Source: Rickettsiales bacterium (GTDB lineage: Bacteria; Pseudomonadota; Alphaproteobacteria; TMED127). Taken from it: a stretch of DNA of 6,514 nt. Each line of letters starts with the position of its first letter. The first letter of the stretch is position 1. Below are positions 1 through 6,505 of the stretch, one piece after another. The notes below the pieces were generated by a model. That model searched no databases and was not told where the DNA came from. It saw only the letters and a list, made by a program, of their open reading frames with translations. The stretch spans positions 7,283 through 13,796 of the forward strand of contig PALU01000033.1 in NCBI GenBank assembly GCA_002706585.1, in the 5' to 3' direction. A program made the translations under genes and the position numbers.

Positions 1-1079
1 CTTTCCAGATCCTCTAGATTTTTAAATTTTATCATTTCAGAAAGATCAATATTTTGAAAATTATTTTCTTTTTTCCAGTTTTCTAGTTTTTTTCTTCTTA
101 TATAAAAACTTTTTTTTCGAAGATCATTATTTTTATAGAAAAGAATATCGTAAACTTTAATGAAAGAAGGATATTTTTCAATTATTTTTGATGTTACTTT
201 CTTCCTATTTAATCTTTGTTGAAGATCATTAAAAGAACTGGGTATAAAATTTTTTCCTACTAATAATTCTCCATCAATTACAGCTTGATTTTCAGATTTA
301 AAAGATAATTCAGGAAAAGATTCACCTAAACTTTCTCCATTTCTTGAAAAAATTTTTGTATCGTTTTTTGATATTATTATTTGTACTCTTACTCCATCCC
401 ATTTCCATTCAGCACAAAAATCTGATGGATTTATAATTTTCATATCCTTTTCCTTGTTTATTGGATTTGATAACATTAGAGGATGAAATATTTCATTGAT
501 GTTTATTTTTGGTTCGGCTGAAACTCCATCAAGCCAATCAAATAAATTTTGGTAAGGTGGTTTTAATCCATGCCAGATTTTTTCTATTGTTTCAAGAGGT
601 TTTCCACTGTAATGAGACAAAGAAATTTTTGCTAATTTTTCAGAGAATCCAATTCTTAGACTACCTGAAATGAGTTTGATTATTGTCCATCTTTCTGTTT
701 TATCAGCTATATTTAAATTTCTTACGATATAATTCGAAATATTTTTTTGATTCAAACTTTCTGTAGTCTTAATAAATTTAGATAGTGAAGGCAGTTGACC
801 TTTTTGTTTATCAGGCCAAATAAGGGATATTGTTTCTGCTAGATCTCCAATATAATCATATGAAAGATCAAAAAGAATTGGGTCAACTTTCTTTTTTGTA
901 ATATCCTTTAGGCTAGAGCTTGTTATTTTAGCAATTTTTAAATTTCCAGTTAATATTGCCAATGCAAAACCTCTTTCTGGGTTTTTAGAATTTTTGAAGA
1001 ATTGAGAAATAATGGATATTTTTGAATTTCTTGAGGGAGTGAATATTATTTTTTCTAGTAAATTTGAAAAATCTTTCAT
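1..1079 (-). CDS. ATP-dependent DNA ligase of the Lhr-associated repair cluster (C-terminus beyond window)
   Basis: This ligase seals DNA nicks through a lysine-AMP intermediate. My translation from the ATG at 1079-1077 stays open for 359 codons to the window edge. Residues 1-200 resemble the family's N-terminal domain, with ERGFALAILTG from residue 35 and a stretch reading DPILFDLSYDYIGDLAET from residue 66. The nucleotidyltransferase core follows: motif I EWKWDGVR with the adenylated Lys at 226, SRNGE at 245-249, motif III VIDGE at 267-271, and motif IIIa VYDILFY around Asp311. Motifs IV, V and the OB-fold would lie off the edge; family members are about 530 residues, so about a third is missing. 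The start is supported by an AAGAGG ribosome site 7 nt upstream and by an ATGA overlap with the end of the exonuclease frame, which implies translational coupling. All seven Trp codons are TGG. Family assignment is firm; the exact in vivo role is inferred from its neighbours. Confidence 0.93.
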   Translation of the reverse strand, partial: MKDFSNLLEKIIFTPSRNSKISIISQFFKNSKNPERGFALAILTGNLKIAKITSSSLKDITKKKVDPILFDLSYDYIGDLAETISLIWPDKQKGQLPSLSKFIKTTESLNQKNISNYIVRNLNIADKTERWTIIKLISGSLRIGFSEKLAKISLSHYSGKPLETIEKIWHGLKPPYQNLFDWLDGVSAEPKININEIFHPLMLSNPINKEKDMKIINPSDFCAEWKWDGVRVQIIISKNDTKIFSRNGESLGESFPELSFKSENQAVIDGELLVGKNFIPSSFNDLQQRLNRKKVTSKIIEKYPSFIKVYDILFYKNNDLRKKSFYIRRKKLENWKKENNFQNIDLSEMIKFKNLEDLE

Positions 1080-1294
1080 TGCTCAACCTCTTCATCTCTT
1101 CCCATGATAGATAGTGGTTTGGCATTAAGACCATTAATTTTGCACCATCTCACAAGTCCGTCTTCTCTTCCGTGAGTGATCCAAACATTTTCAGCATTAG
1201 TATCTTTTATAGTTTTTGTTAGTTCATTCCAATCTGAGTGATCTGAGATTATTAATGGCATCTCAATAAGATTTTGTTTTACTCTTTGTTTTAT
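1076..1294 (-). pseudogene. C-terminal remainder of the exonuclease, cut off by an in-frame TGA
   Basis: After the TGA at 1297-1295 the same reading frame stays open for 72 more codons to a TGA at 1078-1076. It encodes the expected end of the beta-CASP exonuclease. IISDHSDW (His at 276 of the joined numbering) matches the position of beta-CASP motif B, and WITHGREDG (His298) matches motif C. With these 72 codons the joined frame has 329 codons, close to the family's usual 330-340. The only ATG early in this piece, at 1261, lacks a convincing ribosome site, so independent translation looks unlikely. The motifs are well conserved, so the interruption is either recent, a sequence error, or tolerated by readthrough. 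It should be read as part of the gene at 1295-2065. Confidence 0.8.
1087..1092 (-). promoter_or_regulatory. Ribosome binding site of the ligase gene
   Basis: Read leftward, AAGAGG lies 7 nt before the ligase ATG, inside the last codons of the exonuclease frame. It fixes the ligase start and means the ligase can be initiated independently even if translation of the exonuclease stops early. Confidence 0.6.
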
Positions 1295-1297
1295 TCA
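1295..1297 (-). other. In-frame TGA interrupting the exonuclease at codon 257
   Basis: The codon series reads tct gga tgg atg TGA ata aaa caa aga, giving S G W M stop I K Q R, with homology to the family on both sides in one frame. One base change would restore Arg (CGA or AGA) or another sense codon. Genuine stops of two genes here are also TGA and all Trp codons are TGG, so a reassigned code is unlikely. Confidence 0.9.
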
Positions 1298-2065
1298 CAT
1301 CCATCCAGATGCTTGAGAAATTATGCAGTCATTAAATTTTCTAGACCACCTATCACGTAAAGCAGAAGGTGGACATAAAATTAGTTTATTTGTAAAATTT
1401 TCATTTATTTTTGAATTTATTTTTTCAATCTTTCCAAGCTTGATACCTTGATTTTCATAATATTTACAGAGTTTTTCCATTGCTCCATGAATATAAATTT
1501 TTTCTGTATAACCACTTTCTCTTATAAGTTTAATTAATCTTTGAGCTTTACCTAGAGCATAAACGCCAAGTAAATGATTTCTTTTATTTTTTTGTTTGAG
1601 AGAATTAGTTATTTTTTTTACTTCTTTACTGGGTGTTGGATGACAAAAAATAGGTAAACCAAAGGTTGCTTCCGTTACTAAAGTATTACATTGAATTAAT
1701 TCGAACTGTTCAACTGTAGGGTCTTTTGTTGTCTTATAGTCTCCAGTAATTAAAACTTTATAACCTTTTTTATTTAGTAAAATTTGAGAACTTCCTAAAA
1801 TATGTCCTGATGGAAATAATGCAATTTCTATATCATTTATTTTAATTTTTTCACCATATTGAAGTTCTTGAAAAGATTCTGCGCAGTTTTCTCCATATCT
1901 TAATTTCATTAGCTGAATTGTTTGTTTAGTTGCAAGAACATTCTTATGTCCTGATCTAGCATGATCTGAATGAGCATGTGTTATTATAGCTTTATCAACT
2001 GGGAACGGTGGGTCGATATATACGTTAATAGGTATTATATTTAATTTATGATTAATGAATTCCAT
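1295..2065 (-). CDS. Beta-CASP metallo-beta-lactamase exonuclease (ligase-associated), main part, ending at a premature TGA
   Basis: This belongs to the ligase-associated DNA-damage-response exonuclease family, metallo-beta-lactamase nucleases related to SNM1/CPSF73. The 256 codons before the TGA contain the metal-binding HAHSDH at 30-35, PSGHILGSSQ with His88, ITGDYK with Asp109, and TEATFG at 131-136 (motif A acid). The rest of the beta-CASP region follows, up to ASGWM at 252-256. The conserved text normally continues directly after SGWM, and here a TGA intervenes. The 256-residue product lacks the later motif B and C histidines and is probably inactive unless the stop is read through. The ATG at 2065 gives a normal family N-terminus (YIDPPFPVDKAIITHAHSDH) but has no visible Shine-Dalgarno site. 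This start lies 18 bp inside the divergent helicase gene. The ligase follows downstream on the same strand. Confidence 0.85.
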   Translation of the reverse strand: MEFINHKLNIIPINVYIDPPFPVDKAIITHAHSDHARSGHKNVLATKQTIQLMKLRYGENCAESFQELQYGEKIKINDIEIALFPSGHILGSSQILLNKKGYKVLITGDYKTTKDPTVEQFELIQCNTLVTEATFGLPIFCHPTPSKEVKKITNSLKQKNKRNHLLGVYALGKAQRLIKLIRESGYTEKIYIHGAMEKLCKYYENQGIKLGKIEKINSKINENFTNKLILCPPSALRDRWSRKFNDCIISQASGWM

Positions 2066-4477
2066 CTTATAAAAAAATTAAAACTAGATAATCATATAAT
2101 TACAAATTGGTTTAAAATAAAGGGTTGGTCATATTATAAACATCAATTACAAACATTAGATAAAATTAAAAATCATAAAAATGTTCTATTAATTTCACCA
2201 ACTGGATCTGGAAAAACGCTTGCAGGTTTTTTGCCATCTCTATGTGATCTAATATCTAGTAAAAATAATCAACTCCATACCTTATACATTTCACCCTTAA
2301 AATCTTTAACTTATGATATCGAAAGAAATTTACTTGAACCAATTAAAGAATTGAAGCTTGATATCTCTGTTGAAAGTAGAACAGGTGATACAAATTACTC
2401 TAAGAAGAAAAATCAATTAATAGTACCTCCTCAAATTTTAGCCACAACAATTGAATCATTTGTACTGTTGATGTCTCATTCGAATTTCAAAGATTTTTTT
2501 AAAAGCCTTAGATTTTTAATTATTGACGAGGTGCATACTATAACTAATACTAAAAGAGGGGAATTACTTTCTCTTAATTTAACCAGACTTTCTGGTTTTA
2601 ACAAAATATTCCAAAAAATCCTATTATCAGCTACAGCTCCTAACGCTAAAGATATTATAAATTATTTCTCTCCTAAAGATGGACAAATTATAAGTTCCAA
2701 AATAAATCAAAAAAAAGAAATAATGATTATTAAATCTCAGGAAAGAATTCCGTGGTCAGGCCATATGGCTGAATATGCTATAGGAGAAATTTACAATATT
2801 TTAAAAAGACACAAAAGATCGATTGTTTTTGTTAATACAAGAGCACAGGCAGAGCTTTTATTCCATAATCTTTGGAAAGCAAATAAAGATAATCTAAAAA
2901 TAGCTCTTCATCATGGGAGTCTAGAAAAAAAATTAAGAATTAAAGTTGAAGACAGTATGGCTAAGAATCAAATAGATTGCATTGTAGCTACTAGTTCTTT
3001 AGAACTTGGCTTGGATTGGTCTAATATTGACTCAATAATAAACGTTGGCTCACCAAAAGGGGTCACAAGATTAATTCAAAGAATTGGTCGGAGTAATCAT
3101 TGTTTAAAAAAAATATCTAAAGCATTTCTAGTTCCAACAAATAGACTGGAATTTATTGAATGTAACGCAGCAATAGATGCAATTAACGAAAATGATTTGG
3201 ACTTTTTACCTAATAGAGAAGGTTCATTGGACGTTTTGGCGCAACATATCTTGGGAGTTGCTTGTTCGTGTCCTATAAATTCTGATAATTTATACAAAAA
3301 TATAATTGAATCATGGCCTTATAGAAATTTAAAAAAATCTGATTTTCTAGCTGTTTTGAGATTTGTTAAAGATGGTGGATATACTCTAAAAAGGTATAAA
3401 CAATTTTCAAAATTAAAAAAAAAAAAAAATGGAGATTATGAAATTTCCTCAAAAAATTTAATCAAACAGTACAGAATGAATGTTGGTACGATTGTAGAAT
3501 CACAGATGTTAAAAGTTAAACTTAAGAATAAAAGTCTAGGTAATATTGAAGAATGGTTTATTCAGAAGTTAAAAAAAGGAGATACATTTATTTTTGGTGG
3601 AGAAACTCTAAGATTTGAGAGTTTAAAATATGATATTGTCAATGTTAACAAATCAAAAAATACATCTCCAAGAATACCGTCTTATACCGGAGGTAAAATG
3701 CCTTTAAGTTCTAAATTAGCAGAAAGAGTTATTTCAATTATTAATGATAATGAAAAATGGAACAAATTACCAATTGATGTGAGAAAATGGTTGGATCTTC
3801 AAAAAAAGAAATCACTATTACCTCCAAAAGATAAATTGTTAATAGAATCTTTTCCCAGAGTAAAAGGAAATATTAAAGAATTTTATTATATTTTTTACAC
3901 CTTTGAAGGAAAAAATGTTAACGACACATTAGGGTTTGTACTTTCAAAATTTTTTCAAAATAAAGGTTATAAACCTCTTGGTTTTGTAACAACTGATTAT
4001 GCTCTTGCATTATGGGTTAATAGAAAAATTTCGTTGCTACATAAAATTCTTAATCAAGATGAAATAAAAAAAAGCCTAAATGAATGGCTTAATGAATCAT
4101 CACTTTTTAAAAGAAACTTTAGAAAGGTAGCTACAATTTCAGGTTTAATTGATAGAGGCTTTCCCAAAAATAGAAAAAAAATTTCCTTTAATTCAGACTT
4201 AATTTTTGAAGTACTTATGAAATACGAAAAAGATCATGTATTAATCAAGGCAGCAAAAGATGAATCCAAAAGAGACTTAGTTGAAATTGATCGACTTTAT
4301 TTTTATTTAGATAGAGTGAAAGAAAAAATAATTTATAAAAATTTAGATAGAATATCTCCATTTTCTGTTCCTCTTATGATTGAAATAAACAAGGAGTTTA
4401 TAAATAAAAAATTAATTGACGAATATTACTTAGATCGATTGGAAAATGAAGTATTGAATGAAGTAGGATTAAATTGA
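2048..4477 (+). CDS. Lhr-Core DEXH-box helicase (ligase-associated)
   Basis: This is a superfamily 2 helicase of the ligase-associated Lhr-Core group. Characterised members are ATP-dependent 3'-to-5' translocases that unwind RNA:DNA or DNA duplexes. The 809 residues match the family length. RecA domain 1 has PTGSGKT at 51-57 (Walker A), DEVH at 160-163 and SAT at 194-196. RecA domain 2 has TSSLELGLDW at 315-324 and QRIGRSNH at 344-351. The winged-helix domain includes SLDVLAQHILGVAC at 393-406. The Lhr C-terminal core shows FEGKNVNDTLGFVLS around 619-633 and RNFRKVATISGLIDRGFP near 689-706. No motif is missing. The ATG at 2048 is the only Met near the expected N-terminus, but only a weak AGGT lies about 14 nt upstream. 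It overlaps the divergent exonuclease start by 18 bp. The TGA stop overlaps the pdeM TTG start. A 15-A run at 3415-3429 lies inside the gene. Confidence 0.96.
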   Translation: MINEFHLIKKLKLDNHIITNWFKIKGWSYYKHQLQTLDKIKNHKNVLLISPTGSGKTLAGFLPSLCDLISSKNNQLHTLYISPLKSLTYDIERNLLEPIKELKLDISVESRTGDTNYSKKKNQLIVPPQILATTIESFVLLMSHSNFKDFFKSLRFLIIDEVHTITNTKRGELLSLNLTRLSGFNKIFQKILLSATAPNAKDIINYFSPKDGQIISSKINQKKEIMIIKSQERIPWSGHMAEYAIGEIYNILKRHKRSIVFVNTRAQAELLFHNLWKANKDNLKIALHHGSLEKKLRIKVEDSMAKNQIDCIVATSSLELGLDWSNIDSIINVGSPKGVTRLIQRIGRSNHCLKKISKAFLVPTNRLEFIECNAAIDAINENDLDFLPNREGSLDVLAQHILGVACSCPINSDNLYKNIIESWPYRNLKKSDFLAVLRFVKDGGYTLKRYKQFSKLKKKKNGDYEISSKNLIKQYRMNVGTIVESQMLKVKLKNKSLGNIEEWFIQKLKKGDTFIFGGETLRFESLKYDIVNVNKSKNTSPRIPSYTGGKMPLSSKLAERVISIINDNEKWNKLPIDVRKWLDLQKKKSLLPPKDKLLIESFPRVKGNIKEFYYIFYTFEGKNVNDTLGFVLSKFFQNKGYKPLGFVTTDYALALWVNRKISLLHKILNQDEIKKSLNEWLNESSLFKRNFRKVATISGLIDRGFPKNRKKISFNSDLIFEVLMKYEKDHVLIKAAKDESKRDLVEIDRLYFYLDRVKEKIIYKNLDRISPFSVPLMIEINKEFINKKLIDEYYLDRLENEVLNEVGLN
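3415..3429 (+). repeat. Poly-A run of 15 inside the helicase gene
   Basis: Fifteen consecutive A residues encode most of the LKKKKN segment (residues 456-461), between the winged-helix region and the C-terminal core. The run is in frame as given. Runs this long are prone to polymerase slippage and to sequencing length errors. Confidence 0.9.
4465..4468 (+). promoter_or_regulatory. Ribosome binding site of pdeM, deciding its TTG start
   Basis: AGGA lies 5 nt before a TTG at 4474, within the last codons of the helicase. The TTG overlaps the helicase TGA as TTGA. This favours TTG as a true start and coupled translation of the two genes. Confidence 0.55.
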
Positions 4478-5166
4478 AACAGATTTATTTTTATAAACAT
4501 AATTTGTTTTTAGATGTTAGTGGTGTTTTATTTTGGCCATTAAAAAAAATAGCAATAGTTTCAGACCTTCATCTTGAGAAATCTTCTTATTTCGCAAAAA
4601 AAGGAAATTTTTTACCACCATATGAAAGTTTTGAAACTTTAAAAAAATTGAGTAATGTTTTAAAAAAAAAAAATATTAGACAATTAATTTTATTGGGAGA
4701 TGTTTTTCATGATGATCATGGCTATGAAAGATTAGATAAATCGACAAAAGACTTATTTAACAAAATAATTTTACAATATGAAACTAAATTTATCCTTGGT
4801 AATCATGATAAAAATATCAATATTCCAAATTTAAAAACCTTTAAAAAATTAAAGATTGATAATATAAATTTGATACATCAACTTACTCAAAACTTATCAA
4901 TTGAAATCACTGGTCATTATCATCCTAAGGTTGTTTTAATAATTCAAGGAAATAAGATTTCTAAAAGTTGTTTTATTGTAAGCGGAAAAAAAATAATCCT
5001 ACCAGCCTTTGGAAAATTTACTGGTGGACTTAATGTAGAAAGTAATGTTTTTGAGGAAATTTTAGATTCTAAACGTGATTATTATTTGATTGATAGTTCA
5101 AAAATTTACCATCTTAGAAAAAATTATAAAACAAATAATTTAAAACTTAACATTGTTTCTGGTTAA
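4474..5166 (+). CDS. pdeM: PdeM, ligase-associated metallophosphoesterase
   Basis: This is a calcineurin-like metallophosphoesterase of the PdeM group; described members are manganese-dependent DNA endonucleases or phosphodiesterases. The metal-site motifs occur in order: SDLHLEK (Asp31, His33), GDVFHDD (Asp76), GNHD (Asn110, His111), a His at 135 in the position of the later histidine, and GHYHP (His148, His150). The C-terminal ILPAFGKFTGGLNV at 175-188 is typical of the group. The length of 230 matches the family's roughly 220. The start is a TTG overlapping the helicase stop. The gene ends in TAA, and its last 27 bp overlap the end of the methyltransferase gene on the other strand, leaving no room for a separate terminator. 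A 12-A run at 4662-4673 lies within codons 63-67. Confidence 0.93.
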   Translation: MKQIYFYKHNLFLDVSGVLFWPLKKIAIVSDLHLEKSSYFAKKGNFLPPYESFETLKKLSNVLKKKNIRQLILLGDVFHDDHGYERLDKSTKDLFNKIILQYETKFILGNHDKNINIPNLKTFKKLKIDNINLIHQLTQNLSIEITGHYHPKVVLIIQGNKISKSCFIVSGKKIILPAFGKFTGGLNVESNVFEEILDSKRDYYLIDSSKIYHLRKNYKTNNLKLNIVSG

Positions 5167-6018
5167 TATTAACAACCTATCATTATTATGGATACTTGAG
5201 AATTTATTAATATTGTCACAATTTAAAAATTTTAGAGAATCAAAATATTTAAGAAATTCTTTAAGTTCATTTTCAAATTTTTCTTTGGCGAAATCTGGAT
5301 TGTTTTGAGGAATATCTTCAATTACTAAAATGCCTCCAGTATTTATATATTTTGTACTATTTTTAATTATTCTTATTTGATCATTAAAACTATGAGTACT
5401 ATCATCAATTAATATATCAAAATTAATTCCTAGTTTGTTTAGTTTTTCAAAATTATTTTGAATAGAATTTGTTTTTTTTACATCCATTAAAAGATAAAAG
5501 ACATTTTCTAAATTATCTTTTTGTGCCTTCCTTATTAAATTAGGTTCTGAGTCAAATCCAAAAATAAGTGCTTCTTGGAAATATTCTCTCCACATTTTTA
5601 TAGAAGAATTATAAAAAATACCAATTTCACAGATGTTTATTTTTTTTCTTCTGTATGAGGAAAATATTAGATCATATACAGCAGTGAAGGGATGTCTGTG
5701 TTTAACTAAATTATAAGGAGATTTATCAGTCTCATATTTTTTTCCGATTTTACATAATTCTGACTGAAATAATGTAGAATCAAGATATAAATCACCTATG
5801 TTATTTTTCGGAGTAAAAACAACTCCATGATCATTTGAAATGTCTTTACAATTTTTGAAATTTTCATCAATTAAATTATTTTGATTAACATTGTATGCCC
5901 AACCAATTTTTTTAACCCACTTATCATAAAAAAAATTAATTCTTTTTTGGGAATTTTTTTCACATAAATTCATAATATAACCAAATTCATCAATAAAAGT
6001 GCAATAATTAGACCACAT
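5140..6018 (-). CDS. Class I SAM-dependent methyltransferase with an unassigned N-terminal segment
   Basis: The 292-residue protein has a Rossmann methyltransferase core from about residue 85. ICEIGIFYNSS at 129-139 is the SAM-binding motif I, GFDSEP at 154-159 ends in the region expected to bind the ribose hydroxyls, and MDV at 178-180 follows. DILIDDSTHSFNDQ at 201-214 resembles the metal/catalytic loop of TylF/CmcI-like O-methyltransferases, and GGILVIEDIP is at 228-237. A stretch with LCKIGKKYETDKSPY and HRHPFTAVYDLIFSS precedes the core, a lead-in I associate with sugar or natural-product methyltransferases. The substrate cannot be read from the sequence. Residues 1-80 match nothing I recognise. 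The start at 6018 lies 5 nt after the DUF2798-like gene's stop and lacks a clear ribosome site; a Met at codon 16 is an alternative. The gene overlaps the end of pdeM tail-to-tail. Confidence 0.85.
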   Translation of the reverse strand: MWSNYCTFIDEFGYIMNLCEKNSQKRINFFYDKWVKKIGWAYNVNQNNLIDENFKNCKDISNDHGVVFTPKNNIGDLYLDSTLFQSELCKIGKKYETDKSPYNLVKHRHPFTAVYDLIFSSYRRKKINICEIGIFYNSSIKMWREYFQEALIFGFDSEPNLIRKAQKDNLENVFYLLMDVKKTNSIQNNFEKLNKLGINFDILIDDSTHSFNDQIRIIKNSTKYINTGGILVIEDIPQNNPDFAKEKFENELKEFLKYFDSLKFLNCDNINKFSSIHNNDRLLILTRNNVKF

Positions 6019-6023
6019 CTAAA

Positions 6024-6254
6024 TTAAAAAGATGACTGGTTGTCCTTAAAATATTTACTGACTAATTTGTTTATTCTAGGTGCAAAGAAAATAATACAAA
6101 TGAATACAACTGGCCATGCTATAATAAATCTTTCTAGCCATGGGATAAGAAAATTATCAAAACCAATTGTTAAAATTATTATGAATGCTGATACAAATGC
6201 GCTAGTACAAAATGACATAAGTATTGCAAATATAATTAGCTTTATACCTTTCAT
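6024..6254 (-). CDS. DUF2798-like small two-helix inner-membrane protein
   Basis: From the ATG at 6254 this is 76 residues with two hydrophobic segments, about residues 5-29 and 41-58. They are separated by a short GFDNFLIPWLERF loop and followed by a basic tail. The pattern MSFCTSAFVSAF, then GF, then W with AWPVVF and FFAPRINKLV fits the DUF2798 family of proteobacterial membrane proteins, whose function is unknown. A TTG two codons earlier (6260) is an alternative start; neither has a strong ribosome site. The TAA stop lies 5 nt before the methyltransferase ATG, so the two genes may be co-transcribed. Membrane location is a prediction from hydrophobicity. Confidence 0.75.
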   Translation of the reverse strand: MKGIKLIIFAILMSFCTSAFVSAFIIILTIGFDNFLIPWLERFIIAWPVVFICIIFFAPRINKLVSKYFKDNQSSF

Positions 6255-6259
6255 ACCCA

Positions 6260-6265
6260 ATCATA
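6260..6265 (-). promoter_or_regulatory. Possible -10 element for the DUF2798-like gene
   Basis: Read leftward, TATGAT occurs 5 nt before the ATG at 6254, downstream of the hairpin terminator. A TTGTAG lies 19 nt further upstream as a poor -35. If real, the transcript would be nearly leaderless, which would fit the missing ribosome site. AT-rich DNA yields many chance matches. Confidence 0.2.
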
Positions 6266-6293
6266 AAGGATAAATTTAATTATGCTACAAACT

Positions 6294-6330
6294 AAAAATC
6301 AAAAAGCATAGAGAAATTCTGCTTTTTGAT
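6294..6330 (-). terminator. Rho-independent-like terminator after the 49-residue peptide gene
   Basis: Arms ATCAAAAAGCA (6298-6308) and TGCTTTTTGAT (6320-6330) are a perfect 11-bp inverted repeat around an 11-nt loop. Reading leftward, the hairpin starts 7 nt after the peptide gene's TAA and runs into a T-rich tract at 6298-6294. The stem has only two G-C pairs, so it may be modest in strength, but its position between two co-directional genes fits a terminator. Confidence 0.55.
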
Positions 6331-6337
6331 AAATCAA

Positions 6338-6487
6338 TTAATTTGATTTTGAATCTTTTTCTTTGTCAGTAGAAGTGTCTGAAGTATCTTTAATTTCTTT
6401 ATGACCTCCGCTACAATGATTAGCAGAAACATCAAAGCTACTGAAAATCAAACAAATAGAAAAGAGTAAAGTTGATAATATTTTCAT
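6338..6487 (-). CDS. Small secreted peptide, 49 residues, Cys/His motif after the signal peptide
   Basis: The ATG at 6487-6485 opens a 49-codon frame ending in TAA at 6340-6338. Residues 1-22 form a signal peptide: Lys2, a hydrophobic core with LLFSICLIFSS, then a VSA cleavage site before Asn23. The mature part would be only 27 residues. It starts NHCSGGHKE, with one Cys25 flanked by His24 and His29, and ends in a Lys/Ser/Asp/Thr-rich low-complexity tail. A TGGAG ribosome site 7 nt upstream and a terminator right after the stop support a real, independently transcribed gene. No lipobox is visible at the cleavage site. I recall similar small secreted peptides from AT-rich marine alphaproteobacteria but cannot confirm that here. 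Function unknown; metal or thiol chemistry is only a guess from the residues. Confidence 0.72.
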   Translation of the reverse strand: MKILSTLLFSICLIFSSFDVSANHCSGGHKEIKDTSDTSTDKEKDSKSN

Positions 6488-6494
6488 TTAAAAA

Positions 6495-6499
6495 CTCCA
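6495..6499 (-). promoter_or_regulatory. Ribosome binding site of the 49-residue peptide gene
   Basis: TGGAG, read leftward, lies 7 nt before the ATG at 6487. It is one of the clearest Shine-Dalgarno sites in the window and supports the small gene. Confidence 0.6.
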
Positions 6500-6505
6500 T
6501 TTCGT

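Noticed and set aside
1295..1297. Selenocysteine codon
   Set aside because: The position after SGWM is not a conserved Cys or catalytic site in the family as I know it, and no convincing hairpin follows the TGA by eye.
2057..2062. GAATTC palindrome in the centre of the head-to-head overlap as an operator
   Set aside because: A six-base palindrome is expected by chance, and it is not part of a longer dyad.
1076..2065. Frameshift as the cause of the split exonuclease
   Set aside because: Both parts lie in the same frame with only a TGA between them; 33 further nucleotides (11 codons) separate that TGA from the ATG at 1261.
1980..2120. SOS/LexA-type operator (GTTC-N7-GTTC or CTG-N10-CAG) at the divergent start region
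   Set aside because: No pair of half-sites with proper spacing was found by eye; a lone GAAC near 2003-2006 has no partner.
3097..3297. 66-codon open frame on the minus strand within the helicase gene
   Set aside because: It is antisense to a well-conserved helicase region, with no ribosome site or recognisable domain.
1076..4477. Reassigned genetic code with TGA as Trp or Gly
   Set aside because: Every Trp in the translated genes is TGG, which an AT-rich genome with TGA as Trp would not keep. The only TGA codons in the frames examined are the one anomaly and two well-placed gene ends, each overlapping the next gene's start.
6040..6273. 77-codon open frame on the plus strand opposite the DUF2798-like gene
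   Set aside because: The minus-strand protein has family-like membrane segments; the plus-strand frame has no recognisable features and is best explained as its mirror.
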